Below are positions 8,281 to 16,499 of a DNA stretch of 64,000 nt, piece after piece (position 1 is the stretch's first letter; each line of letters opens with the position of its first letter). Location of the stretch: positions 370,428 to 434,427 of the forward strand of contig CAVSME010000008.1 of NCBI GenBank assembly GCA_963728985.1, in the 5' to 3' direction. Source of the stretch: DASXAI01 sp963728985 (GTDB taxonomy: Bacteria; Actinomycetota; Acidimicrobiia; Acidimicrobiales; Ilumatobacteraceae). The notes under the pieces are model-generated. The model saw nothing but the letters and a program-made list of their open reading frames with translations, was not told where the DNA came from and made no database searches. The position numbers and the translations under genes were made by a program.

Positions 8281-8389
8281 CCGCCCGCTCATCGAGCCTC
8301 ATGCGCGCCAGCGCGGGGCCGATGAGGCGAAGGGAGCCGCAAGGCCCGAGCGGGATCGGGCCGGCGAGCCTCCAGCAAAGGCGGATCGA
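8281..8389 (+). other. Structured leader with mutually exclusive stems
   Basis: The 109 bases between the dioxygenase and the LPXTG gene contain three mutually complementary segments. GCCTCAT (8297-8303) pairs perfectly with ATGAGGC (8323-8329). The same GAGGC can pair with GCCTC (8368-8372). Nested in the second option is the perfect hairpin GGCCCGA/TCGGGCC. This attenuator-like geometry just before a start codon suggests a regulatory RNA. I could not match it to a known riboswitch class from memory. Confidence 0.4.
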
Positions 8390-9100
8390 ATGCACGGCAA
8401 CCTCATCCCTCGGGCGCGCGCCGCGGCGGCGGCCGTGGTGCTCGGCGTCCTCGCCGTCGCCGTGCCGGTGCTGGCGGCGGGCCCGGCGGCGGCCGACGGC
8501 ACCGGCGCCGCGTTCACCGCGACCCGCTGCCTGAGCGGCGACGGCTGGGGGGCCACCCTGTCGATCAGCGCCGACCACCTCGAGCACCACCCGATCGCCC
8601 GCATCTCGACGGCCGCCGGACCGTATGCGGTGGCCGTGCCCGCCGCCGGCTATTCGGCGCTGATCACCGGCGTGAGCGATCAGATCACCGCCGCCATCCG
8701 CCTCACCTGGAACGATGCCACCAGCCAGGACCTGGGCATCATCACCGCCGACCGGCCCGGCGACTGCGTGGAACCGTCGGGCGTGTCCACCACGCCACCC
8801 ACGACGACCTGCGCGGAGGCCATCCCGCCACGCGACGACTGCGGCTCGGTCGCCGTCACCGCCCCGGCCACGACCCTGCCCGGCGCAACCGGCGCCGCCA
8901 CCCGCCCCGACGTCGAGGCCACGCTGCTCGCCCTCCAGTCCCGCGCCCCGACCCGGCACGCAGCGGCGACCACGGTGCGGGCGACGGCGCTGCCGGCGAC
9001 AGGCTCCTCGCCCGGCACCATCGCCGCCACCGGCGCCGCCGCACTCCTGGCCGGCGGGGCGCTCGTGATCACGGTGCGGCGCCGGGCCCACAGAGCTTGA
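8390..9100 (+). CDS. LPXTG-anchored surface protein
   Basis: A 236-residue secreted protein. It has an N-terminal signal peptide (basic start, hydrophobic core of about 20 residues, AAA cleavage region near residue 38), a short beta-rich domain with two Cys (TRC, GDC) that could form a disulphide, a Thr/Pro-rich linker and a classical sortase signal at the end: LPATG, a hydrophobic helix and an RRRAHRA tail. It should be attached to peptidoglycan by a sortase, none of which is encoded here. Start ATG at 8390; only a weak ribosome binding site is visible, in line with control by the structured leader. No known binding domain is recognised. Confidence 0.8.
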   Translation: MHGNLIPRARAAAAAVVLGVLAVAVPVLAAGPAAADGTGAAFTATRCLSGDGWGATLSISADHLEHHPIARISTAAGPYAVAVPAAGYSALITGVSDQITAAIRLTWNDATSQDLGIITADRPGDCVEPSGVSTTPPTTTCAEAIPPRDDCGSVAVTAPATTLPGATGAATRPDVEATLLALQSRAPTRHAAATTVRATALPATGSSPGTIAATGAAALLAGGALVITVRRRAHRA

Positions 9101-9213
9101 CCAAAAGCCTTCCGGGCAGCCGAATGCACCGGGCAGGTGCAGATCCATGACCAGAAGCCTTCCGGTTACGGTCGCGGCTGCGCGCCCGTGCTGGCACCCG
9201 GCATGATCAAGCG

Positions 9214-10702
9214 ATGGGTTCTCGAGCCGTAGGCGCCGCTCGGCGGCTGTTCGGGTCGGGACCCTTCGGGCGCCTCGTCGTGCTGCACAGCGTCACGAAC
9301 GCGGCCGACGCCCTGTTCACCGTGTCGCTGGCCGGCTCGCTGTTCTTCAGCGTGTCGGCCGACGCCGCCCGGCCCCGGATCCTGCTCTACCTCCTGCTCA
9401 CCCTCGCTCCCTTCGCCGTGCTCGGTCCGTTCATCGCGCCGGTGATCGATCGGGCCTCGGGCGGCTACCGGGTCGTGATCCTGGCCACGTCGCTCCTGCG
9501 CAGTGCGGCGTGCGTCGCGCTTTCGTTCAGCCTCGACTCGTTGCTCTTCTTCCCCGAGGCCTTCGTCGTCCTGGTGCTCGGGCGGACCTATTCGGTGGCC
9601 AAGAGCTCCATGGTCGCTCGCCTCGTCCTCGACGACAGCAAGCTGGTGGCGGCCAACGCCCAGCTGGCCCGGATGGGGACGATCGGCGGCGTCGCCGGCG
9701 GCACGGTGGGCGCCGGGATCCTCCACTTCGCCGGCCCGGCGCTGGCGACGACCGCGGCCGCGGCGGCCCATGCGATCGCCCTCGTCATCGGCTGGCGGCT
9801 GCCCCGCCACACCACCCCGGAGAACAAGGACCCGGTGCTCGACGAGGCCGAGATCCACCAGACCCGCCTCACCTTTGCCGCCACGTCGATGGGCGTGCTG
9901 CGCAGCTCCGTCGGGTTCGCCACCTTCCTCATCGCCCTGGTGCTGAAGGCGAACGCCCGCCCCGCCTGGATGTACGGCGTCGCCCTCCTCGCCGGTGGCA
10001 TCGCCGGCTTCGTCGGCACGCTCATCGCCGGTCCCCTGCGGCGCCATGTCGACGAGCAGGCCATCCTGCTGGCGTGCCTCGGCGCCGCCGGGCTCGTGTG
10101 CTTCGTGACGGTGGCGGCGCCCGACACCGTCGCCGTGATGGCGCTGGCCGGCGCCGTCGCGCTCGGCGGCCACGACCGGTCGCCAGGGCTTCGACAGCCT
10201 CACCCAGCGATTGGCCCCGGACGCCGAGAAGGGCCGCGCCTTCGCCGGGTTCGAATGGCGCTTCGAACTGGCGTGGGTGGTGGGCGCCATCATCCCCGTC
10301 ACCTTCAAGCCGTCGCTCCCGGTCGGGCTGGTCGCCGTCGGGTCCGTCATGCTGGCGGCCGCCGCCGTCTACTGGTTCGGGCTCCGTGAGCTGCGCGGCG
10401 GCCAGTTCGTGGTCCCGCTCAGCGCGTCCGACCACGACGAGCACCTCGCCTCGTCGATCCTCAGCGTGGCCCGTGCCGCGTCCGCCCATGGCGCCTACCG
10501 GATGGCGATCTCCCTCGCCCACGAGGCGGCCCAGGTCTGCCAGGCCCAGGCGATCAACGGCGTCACGCCCCCGGAGCTGGACGAGCTGGTCAAGCTCTGG
10601 CGCGACGCCGCGGCGGGCGAACCGCTCGACGCCGAGGCGGCGGCCCGGGCCACCCAGCTGGCCGGCCGCATCGTGGCCGCCCACTCGCCGGCGTCAGGCT
10701 GA
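9214..10702 (+). CDS. MFS-type transporter with soluble C-terminal extension, frameshifted
   Basis: Residues 1-320 contain about ten hydrophobic helices in MFS arrangement, for example LHSVTNAADALFTVSLAGSL for helix 1 and RTYSVAKSSMVARLVLDD in the central half. At about base 10177 the frame breaks. Skipping one C restores the expected GRQGFDSLTQRLAPDAEKGR and the last two helices, followed by a cytoplasmic helical tail of about 95 residues (DEHLASSILSVARAASAHGA). The total would be about 495 residues. Whether the break is real is uncertain; the downstream part is intact and conserved-looking. It overlaps the convergent lipoprotein gene by 9 bases. Substrate unknown. Confidence 0.7.
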
Positions 10703-11194
10703 AGTCGTCGGGGGCACGTCGATCGCTTCGACCTGCTGTGCCTCCCAACCGCCGCTCGCGGTCGAGCTGACACGGAAGCGGTACCGGACCTGGTCCGACT
10801 CGCTGGCGTAGCGCTGCGCCTCGACCTCGGTCACCTCACCGGTCGTGACCAGCGGGCCCAGCAGGACCACCTCGGACCCCTTGGCCGGGGAGTCGGGCGA
10901 GTCGGCGTCCACCGCCTCCGACAGCTCGTCCACGAACCGCACGGTGGCCAGCTCGGCGAGATCGGCGATGACGTCGACCTGGGTCTCCAGCGCGATGGCC
11001 TTCTGGTTCGGGAACGGCGCTACGTACACGACCGGCTTGTCGTCGTCCGGGATCGGCGACGGCAGCAGGTGCTTCAGCACGGCGGTGTACGCCTCAGCGG
11101 TGCCCGTGTCCGTGGCCTTCGCCGGGCTGGTCCCGCAGGCGGCCGCCACCACGGTAAGGGCCGCAACGCAAAGCACACCGAACCGCGCGGCCAT
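10694..11194 (-). CDS. Secreted lipoprotein of unknown function
   Basis: A 166-residue protein with a lipoprotein signal: MAARFGVLCVAALTVVAAAC, with lipobox VAAAC and Cys20 as the expected lipidated residue. The mature part has a short Thr/Ala linker and a domain of about 130 residues with alternating strands and a helical, acidic middle (ADLAELATVRFVDELSEAVD), ending in a Pro/Thr tail. No family is recognised. It is convergent and overlapping with the MFS gene. The ATG is about 20 bases from an AT-richer TACCGT segment, so the transcript may have little or no leader. Confidence 0.75.
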   Translation of the reverse strand: MAARFGVLCVAALTVVAAACGTSPAKATDTGTAEAYTAVLKHLLPSPIPDDDKPVVYVAPFPNQKAIALETQVDVIADLAELATVRFVDELSEAVDADSPDSPAKGSEVVLLGPLVTTGEVTEVEAQRYASESDQVRYRFRVSSTASGGWEAQQVEAIDVPPTTSA

Positions 11195-11245
11195 GGCGCG
11201 TACGGTACTGGCCGGGACGGCGCGTTCGGCTTCTTATCAGCAGGC

Positions 11246-11483
11246 TCAGCGGTACAGCGGCAACGACGCCTGCACGTTGCGGCGTTCGAGCTCGGCCACC
11301 TCGTCGTCGTCGCATCCCAGCAGCGGTCCCACGATGGCCCGGTTGCAGACCGCGCGACGCCGGGTGCTCGACCTTCACGACCTCCATACCGAGGTCGCCC
11401 AGGAAGCGGCCGGCCAGCGGGCCCGCCCACGCCACGCCGAACTCGAGCATCCGCTTCGCGGCGAGGTCGATGGCCGGCTTCAC
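11246..11483 (-). pseudogene. CaiB/BaiF CoA-transferase remnant with internal deletion
   Basis: The first 36 codons after the GTG at 11483 read as a textbook family III CoA-transferase N-terminus: RMLEFGVAWAGPLAGRFLGD, then GMEVVKVEHPASRG. The next bases, read in a shifted frame, give RAIVGPLLGCDDDEVAELER and a stop at 11246, which looks like the C-terminus of the same family. About 320 internal residues are missing. So one deletion joined head to tail out of frame. The GTG lies 4 bases after the stop of the carboxyltransferase gene, showing that it was the next gene of that operon. Confidence 0.65.
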
Positions 11484-11487
11484 CCGC

Positions 11488-13047
11488 TCACGGCCAATAG
11501 CGCATGGGCGACGGCCCGAGCTGGCGGGCGAGGATGCGCTGCGCGTCGTGGACGAAGTCGACCAGCAGCGGGCGCGTGTCGCGGGGATCGATGATGTCCT
11601 GGCCCGTCGCCTCGGCCGTGCGGAACGGCGACGCCACGGCGTGCAGGCGGGCCTCGATCTCGGCCCGCTTCACGTCGGGATCGGCGGCCGCCTCGATCTC
11701 GCGGCGGTAGGCGGCGTCGACGCCGCCGACGATCGGCATCGAGCCCCAGTTCGACGAGGGCCAGGCGTAGCGGCGGAACATGCCCGAAGCGCGGTGGTGG
11801 GTCTGGCCGCCGACGCCGTAGAGGCGGCGGATCACGAACGTGACCCACGGCATCCGGCTGTCGCAGGTGGCGCACACCAGGCGGGCGCCGGCCCGCTCGA
11901 TGCCCGCCCGCTCGGAGTCGAGGCCGACCATCAGGCCGGGCTCGTCGGCGAAGTCGACCAGGGGCAGATGGAACAGGTCGCACAGCTGCAGCAGGCGCAA
12001 CGCCTTCGAGCCGGCGGCCACGTCGGTGGCGCCGCCGTAGAACATCGGGTCGTTGGCCATCACGCCCACCGGGTAGCCATCGACCCGGGCCAGGCCGGTG
12101 ATCCGAGCCCGCCCGTGTGTGGGAGCGATGGGGAAGAACGAACCTTCGTCGACGACCAGTTCGATCAGGCGCCGCGCATCGTGCACCTTGCGGGCGTCCC
12201 TCGGCACCAGTGCCGCGAGCGCATCCTCGCGACGGTCGACCGGGTCGCTCGTCTCGCTCCTCGGCGCCATCTCGTCAACGCTGGACGGCAGGTACGACAG
12301 GAACTGCCGGATCTGGCGGAAGGCGTCCTCCTCGTCGACGGCGAGGTTGTCGACCACGCCGCTCACCCGGGTGTGGATCTGCCAGCCACCGAGGTCCTCC
12401 TTCGTGATCTCCTCACCGAGGGCGGCCCGCACGACCGGCGGACCCCCCGGGAACACCTGGCCCGTGTCGCGCACCATCACGTTCCAGTGCGCCAGCGACG
12501 TGTGCAACGCGCCGATGCCGGCCGCGGCGCCGAGCACGGCCGACACGATCGGCGCCGTGTTCAGCAGCTTCACGTCGACGTGGGTGAAGCTGTTGGCATC
12601 GGGCAGGTACGTGCGCCCGAGGGACTCGAAGTTGCGGACGCTGCCTCCCGCCGCGTCGAGCAGGCGGACCAGCGGTAGCCGCCATTCGAGCGCTCGTTCG
12701 GTGGCGGTCAGCTCCGTACCGAGGCCGCCGGTGTGACCGCTGGAGGAGCCGCCCCGGACGGTGAAGTCGCCGGCCGTGACGACGACCTTGCGCCCGTCCA
12801 CCCGGCACATGCCCTCGACCTTGCCGTCGGGCAGCACGCCGACGACGTCACCGGCATCGTCGTAGCGGCCCTCGCCGCGCAGGCCGGCGAACTGGCGGAA
12901 GGAGTCGGGATCGGCCAGGAGCGGGATCCGCTCGCGCACGGTGAGCTTGCCGTTGCGATGCTGGCGCTCGATGCCCTCGGGCCCGCCCATCTGCTGGGCG
13001 AACGCCTGGCGCCGCCGCAGCTCATCCAGCTCCGAGGACCACGTCAT
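11488..13047 (-). CDS. Acyl-CoA carboxylase carboxyltransferase subunit
   Basis: A 519-residue carboxyltransferase of the PccB/AccD/MmdA type, which moves CO2 from carboxybiotin to an acyl-CoA. The N-half has the usual RRRQAFAQQMGGPEGIERQH helix, KLTVRERI and a Gly/Ser-rich loop GGSSSGHTGG in the oxyanion region. The C-half has RDARKVHDARRLIELVVDEG, GYPVGVMANDPMFYGGATDV and LPLVDFADEPGLMVG, the second oxyanion-hole region. Length is normal. No biotin carboxylase or biotin-carrier gene is nearby, so the partner must be elsewhere. It lies in the same direction as the broken CoA-transferase, suggesting a lost acyl-CoA catabolic operon. The exact substrate cannot be told. Confidence 0.85.
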   Translation of the reverse strand: MTWSSELDELRRRQAFAQQMGGPEGIERQHRNGKLTVRERIPLLADPDSFRQFAGLRGEGRYDDAGDVVGVLPDGKVEGMCRVDGRKVVVTAGDFTVRGGSSSGHTGGLGTELTATERALEWRLPLVRLLDAAGGSVRNFESLGRTYLPDANSFTHVDVKLLNTAPIVSAVLGAAAGIGALHTSLAHWNVMVRDTGQVFPGGPPVVRAALGEEITKEDLGGWQIHTRVSGVVDNLAVDEEDAFRQIRQFLSYLPSSVDEMAPRSETSDPVDRREDALAALVPRDARKVHDARRLIELVVDEGSFFPIAPTHGRARITGLARVDGYPVGVMANDPMFYGGATDVAAGSKALRLLQLCDLFHLPLVDFADEPGLMVGLDSERAGIERAGARLVCATCDSRMPWVTFVIRRLYGVGGQTHHRASGMFRRYAWPSSNWGSMPIVGGVDAAYRREIEAAADPDVKRAEIEARLHAVASPFRTAEATGQDIIDPRDTRPLLVDFVHDAQRILARQLGPSPMRYWP

Positions 13048-13118
13048 GAGCCGTCATGGAAGTGCACGGCGGCAGCAGATTCAAGAGTGGCGGCCGCGGG
13101 CGTTCCGGTCGGGCCCGG

Positions 13119-13676
13119 TCAGATCACCCGGTGGCCGAAGGTCACGCCGGGCTGTGGCGTGATCGACGGTCCCCCCGTGAGCCGGCCGACATAGATGTCG
13201 TCGAGTCCCGTGAGATCGACGGTCACCTTCACTTTGACCGTGACCGGTCCGCGAGGTACCACACTCGGCTGCAGGACCACGAGGGCCGAGTCGAGGGCGG
13301 TGCCGCTGCGCAGACCGGTCAAGGTCAGCGTCAGCGGGCTCGGTACCGGTCCGCTGTTCGTGATGTCAAACGTTCTGTCCTCCTGCCCGGGACCGGGGGA
13401 ACCGCCGGCCGTCGACAGCGGACCATCTGCTGGCGCGGCGTCGAACTGGGCGACGCCGTCGAGCACGGCTTCGCCCATGCGTTTCGCACCATCAAGGAGG
13501 AACTGGACGGCCTCGACGGACCAACGGGCCACATCGGTCGGACTGAGGTCGTTCTTGGCCTGGGCGGCGTCGAGGTTCTCCTTGACGCGGTCGCTGACCG
13601 CCTGAGTCCACTGGTCCATCTGGTCCGCAATGTCCTGGAATGCCGCCTTCGCCTTCGCGCCCAGGTCGTTGGCCAT
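13119..13676 (-). CDS. Helical-plus-beta-sandwich protein, paralogue of the 22819-23457 product
   Basis: A 185-residue soluble protein without signal peptide. Residues 1-80 are amphipathic helices (LGAKAKAAFQDIADQMDQWT, WSVEAVQFLLDGAKRMGEAV), phasin-like in look. After a Gly/Pro linker, residues 98-185 are beta strands: FDITNSGPVPSPLTLTLTGL, then PVTVKVKVTVDLTGLDDIYVG near the end. The same architecture and the closing pattern (P-V then alternating hydrophobics, then Y-V-G-x-L) appear in the product at 22819-23457. AGGAG stands 7 bases before the ATG at 13676. It is the last gene of a three-gene run with the 450-residue unknown (22 bases upstream) and the acyltransferase. No function is known to me. 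Confidence 0.75.
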   Translation of the reverse strand: MANDLGAKAKAAFQDIADQMDQWTQAVSDRVKENLDAAQAKNDLSPTDVARWSVEAVQFLLDGAKRMGEAVLDGVAQFDAAPADGPLSTAGGSPGPGQEDRTFDITNSGPVPSPLTLTLTGLRSGTALDSALVVLQPSVVPRGPVTVKVKVTVDLTGLDDIYVGRLTGGPSITPQPGVTFGHRVI

Positions 13677-13698
13677 GTCGCAGCTCCTCGTCGATCGC

Positions 13699-15051
13699 TC
13701 AGTCTGGTTGGGTCCCGGTCGCGCCAGCGGTGGGACGCGTCGTGGTGGCGGCCGACGGCGGCGTACCCAACAAGCTGCGGCTGTTGTCCGCCAACTCCTT
13801 GCCCAATCCAATGGCGTCGCCGATCGCCGCGATGCCGAGATTGGCCAGCAGCGAGATCGAGCCCTCGGCCACGTTGCCGCCGGCTCGCACCGATCGGGCC
13901 TGGTCGAAGAGATCGCTGTAGCGATCGGCCATCGTGCGCGCCCGGGCGAGGCATTCGGCGACGTCGAACGGAGGCGTCACCCCTCCGGGGTCGAAGATGG
14001 TGTTCTCACGCCCCGCGCATACGACCATGCCGACGACGAAGTCGAGCCAGCCCATCGGACAGGCCAGCAGCGCCAGCGAGTGGCCATCGGCATAGCCCGA
14101 GTCCTTCCGGAACCGAAGGAGCTTCTGGGTGCTGACCGTGATGTCGTTGGCGCCGACTTCGACGGTGACGTAACCCTTGTCCACCTCCACGTCGGCCTGC
14201 GGCGTGCTGTCCAACAAGTCGTAGCTCAAGCTCAGCGTGTCGGCCGTGCGGCTCCAGCGCACGTCGAGGAAGACGTTCTTGACGCTGCCCTCGCCGTCCT
14301 CGCTACATGTGCCGACCACCTCGTGGTACACGCCGGCCCACCGCGTGTCCTCGGGTGTCAACTCGACGTTTCGGCCTCCGGGGACGTCACTCGCCCGCTC
14401 GGGGCAGAATGCCAACCGGCAGAAGAAGTGGTTGCACACCGGCCACGCACTCGGCACGAGGTTGGCCGCCAGCGCGTCGATCGTGCGGCCATCCCTCGAG
14501 ATGGTGAAGCCGGTGGTGATCTCGGCCGCGAACTCGTTGCGCTTCTGCCCGAACTTGACCTTCTCACCGTGGCACTGCGGGTGCGGGGCCAGGAGCACGT
14601 CGGCGGAGATCAGGGTGCTCGCGTTCTTCCTGAGGTAGTCCCACCGCTTCGTCTTGTCGCGCTCACGGCTGGCCGTGTCGAGCTTGTCCAGGAGGTCCGT
14701 CGTCGCGTCGTCCTCGGTGTCAGGCTCCCCTGTGTAGTCCAGCAGGACACCGGCGACCTCGCGGAGGGCGTCATCCGAGCCGCTCTCCAGGTCGTCAGGG
14801 GATCGGTGGGCGTACACATCCATGATGGCGTCGGCGCGGACGAGATCAAGGTTTCGCTTGTCGCCCGTTGCCTCCGCCAGCACAGCCAACGCGCCATCCA
14901 CGGTCATCCGTTCGAAGGGACCGTCGCCGCCGAAGAACTTCCCCAGATCCTGGTAGACGCGTCGCCCCAACGTCGGCCGGTCGGGCGGCGGCATCGCCAG
15001 GGAGAGGCTGACGCGGGCCTTGGCGGTAGCCGCCGGATCGCTGTCGGGCAT
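13699..15051 (-). CDS. Unknown 450-residue protein
   Basis: A soluble protein with no signal peptide; GGAGGT lies well placed before the ATG. The N-terminal 150 residues are helical and acidic (LGRRVYQDLGKFFGGDGPFE, DLLDKLDTASRERDK). The middle (about 150-330) is beta-rich, with several Cys and His (APHPQCHGEK, WPVCNHFFCRLAFC, VVGTCSED) and a strand run KNVFLDVRWSRTADTLSLSY reminiscent of START-like folds. The C-terminus has FDVAECLARARTMADRYSDL and a hydrophobic Gly/Ala segment. Cys/His clustering could mean metal binding, but this is only a guess. It is encoded between the acyltransferase and the helical-beta protein, so it probably works with them. Confidence 0.75.
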   Translation of the reverse strand: MPDSDPAATAKARVSLSLAMPPPDRPTLGRRVYQDLGKFFGGDGPFERMTVDGALAVLAEATGDKRNLDLVRADAIMDVYAHRSPDDLESGSDDALREVAGVLLDYTGEPDTEDDATTDLLDKLDTASRERDKTKRWDYLRKNASTLISADVLLAPHPQCHGEKVKFGQKRNEFAAEITTGFTISRDGRTIDALAANLVPSAWPVCNHFFCRLAFCPERASDVPGGRNVELTPEDTRWAGVYHEVVGTCSEDGEGSVKNVFLDVRWSRTADTLSLSYDLLDSTPQADVEVDKGYVTVEVGANDITVSTQKLLRFRKDSGYADGHSLALLACPMGWLDFVVGMVVCAGRENTIFDPGGVTPPFDVAECLARARTMADRYSDLFDQARSVRAGGNVAEGSISLLANLGIAAIGDAIGLGKELADNSRSLLGTPPSAATTTRPTAGATGTQPD

Positions 15052-15124
15052 GGCGAGACCTCCGAAACCAGTCGACCGTCACGATAGATGACGGCCGCGC
15101 GGCGCGAGATACCTCAGAACGCGA

Positions 15125-16396
15125 TCACGCGTGGCGAGCCATCTCTTCGAGCGACTCACGGAACGCCGTTGCGAGATCTTCGGCCTCATCGACGGTGATG
15201 CCCCGCGGGTGCGTGCGCAGGCTGAGCGTCAACGAGTCCCCGATACTGGTGAAGGTGGCGTTGATGTAGGGCGGATCAGCGAGCGGCGGCGCCCACCAGA
15301 GGTCGATCAGCGTCGCCTCGCACCAGTCGATGAGCTGATCCGGGACCCGTCCGAAGTTGGCGATGGCGCGGGTGTACCGGCTGCGCTCGGTGCCGTAGCG
15401 CAGCAGGGCCCGGTTGAGCCAGCCGGGGATGGTGGCGGCCAGGTCCTCCAGCTCGCTGGCGGCGAGATCCGCCCCCACGCCGGGGAAGCCCTGGCGCACG
15501 CCGGCCAACGCCGCCGCCGCCACGGCCACCGAATCCTCAGGGCGGCCGGCGCCGACGTTCACCAGTGCCACGGGCTCGGTCCCGCTCAGGTTGCCCACGC
15601 CACCGGTCAGGCCCAGCCGCGGCCGGACGTCGGCGGTCACGAGCCAGCCACTCGTGCGGGAACGCGAGTGGTCCCGGCCGATCGCCTCTTCCCAGGCGCG
15701 GGCGAGGGCGCCCAGGATCATGTCGGTGGGCGTCCATCCGTGATCTCGACGGATGGACGCGAGGGACTCGAGCGGGCTCGGGGCGAAGCGGAACGCTCTG
15801 GCACCCGGAAGTTCGTCTCTTGTGCCGTCACCCCGCGGGGCCCAGTGCGATGACGGCGCGACGTTGGCCCACCGATGGGCGGCCGTGCGCAGGAGGTCGG
15901 CCTTCGTCCGGCCGTCCATGCCGGCAGCGGCGACGGCCCCGCCGATGGTGCGAACGCTCGAATCGACCTCGGGCGACGCGCCGGTGGCGTGGAGCGCGCC
16001 GAGGTAGCCACGACGGAGATCGTCGAGGATGACGAACGTCCCTCGACCGTCGACAACAGCGTGATGGAAGCTCAGCACGAGGGAGCAGCGACCGTCGCCT
16101 CGTCGGAGGAACGTCAGCCGACCCGCCCCGACCGGATCGTTGCCGAGGCGGCTCGCGCACAAGGTCTGGAGCACGCGCTCCTCGGCGCAACGGTCGGCGA
16201 CGGACAAGGACGCATAGCCCAGCTCGCGATCAGTCGAGATCCACGCACGGTCGGCCGAGGAGAGGGTGGCGAGGAGGATCGGATGGCGGTGACCCAACGA
16301 TCGCCACGCTTCACGAAGGACCGCTTCGTCCAGATGGCCGGCGAAGTGCGTAACAAGGTGATGGGTGACGCCACTGCGCTCGTCGAGGGCCACCAT
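15125..16396 (-). CDS. Condensation-superfamily (WS/DGAT-like) acyltransferase
   Basis: A 423-residue protein of the CoA-dependent acyltransferase superfamily. The catalytic motif HHxxxDG is present as FHHAVVDG near residue 111. Later motifs are W-T-P-T-D-M-I-L-G-A-L (about 220), NLSGTEPVALVNVG and PPYINATFTSIGDSLTLSLR close to the end, all typical of wax-ester/diacylglycerol-type or alcohol acyltransferases. The N-terminus is uncertain. Family-like residues (YLRASPTDRAMVALD) are readable upstream of the ATG at 16396, but no standard start precedes them before a stop near 16455, so either the start is unusual or a base is missing. Divergent from the cyclase regulator. It may acylate a terpenoid or lipid made by the neighbouring enzymes (inference). 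Confidence 0.7.
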   Translation of the reverse strand: MVALDERSGVTHHLVTHFAGHLDEAVLREAWRSLGHRHPILLATLSSADRAWISTDRELGYASLSVADRCAEERVLQTLCASRLGNDPVGAGRLTFLRRGDGRCSLVLSFHHAVVDGRGTFVILDDLRRGYLGALHATGASPEVDSSVRTIGGAVAAAGMDGRTKADLLRTAAHRWANVAPSSHWAPRGDGTRDELPGARAFRFAPSPLESLASIRRDHGWTPTDMILGALARAWEEAIGRDHSRSRTSGWLVTADVRPRLGLTGGVGNLSGTEPVALVNVGAGRPEDSVAVAAAALAGVRQGFPGVGADLAASELEDLAATIPGWLNRALLRYGTERSRYTRAIANFGRVPDQLIDWCEATLIDLWWAPPLADPPYINATFTSIGDSLTLSLRTHPRGITVDEAEDLATAFRESLEEMARHA

Positions 16397-16499
16397 GGCT
16401 CGGTCGGTCGGGCTGGCACGGAGGTAATTCGATGATGGCTCATTTCGAATGACCGAAGTCTAGAGATGTGGCACGCTGTGGCCGACCCGGAGGAACGAC

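Noticed and set aside
9166..10350. A 394-codon minus-strand frame over the MFS gene
   Set aside because: Composition is that of an antisense shadow. The plus strand shows membrane helices and family motifs in two frames joined by one indel.
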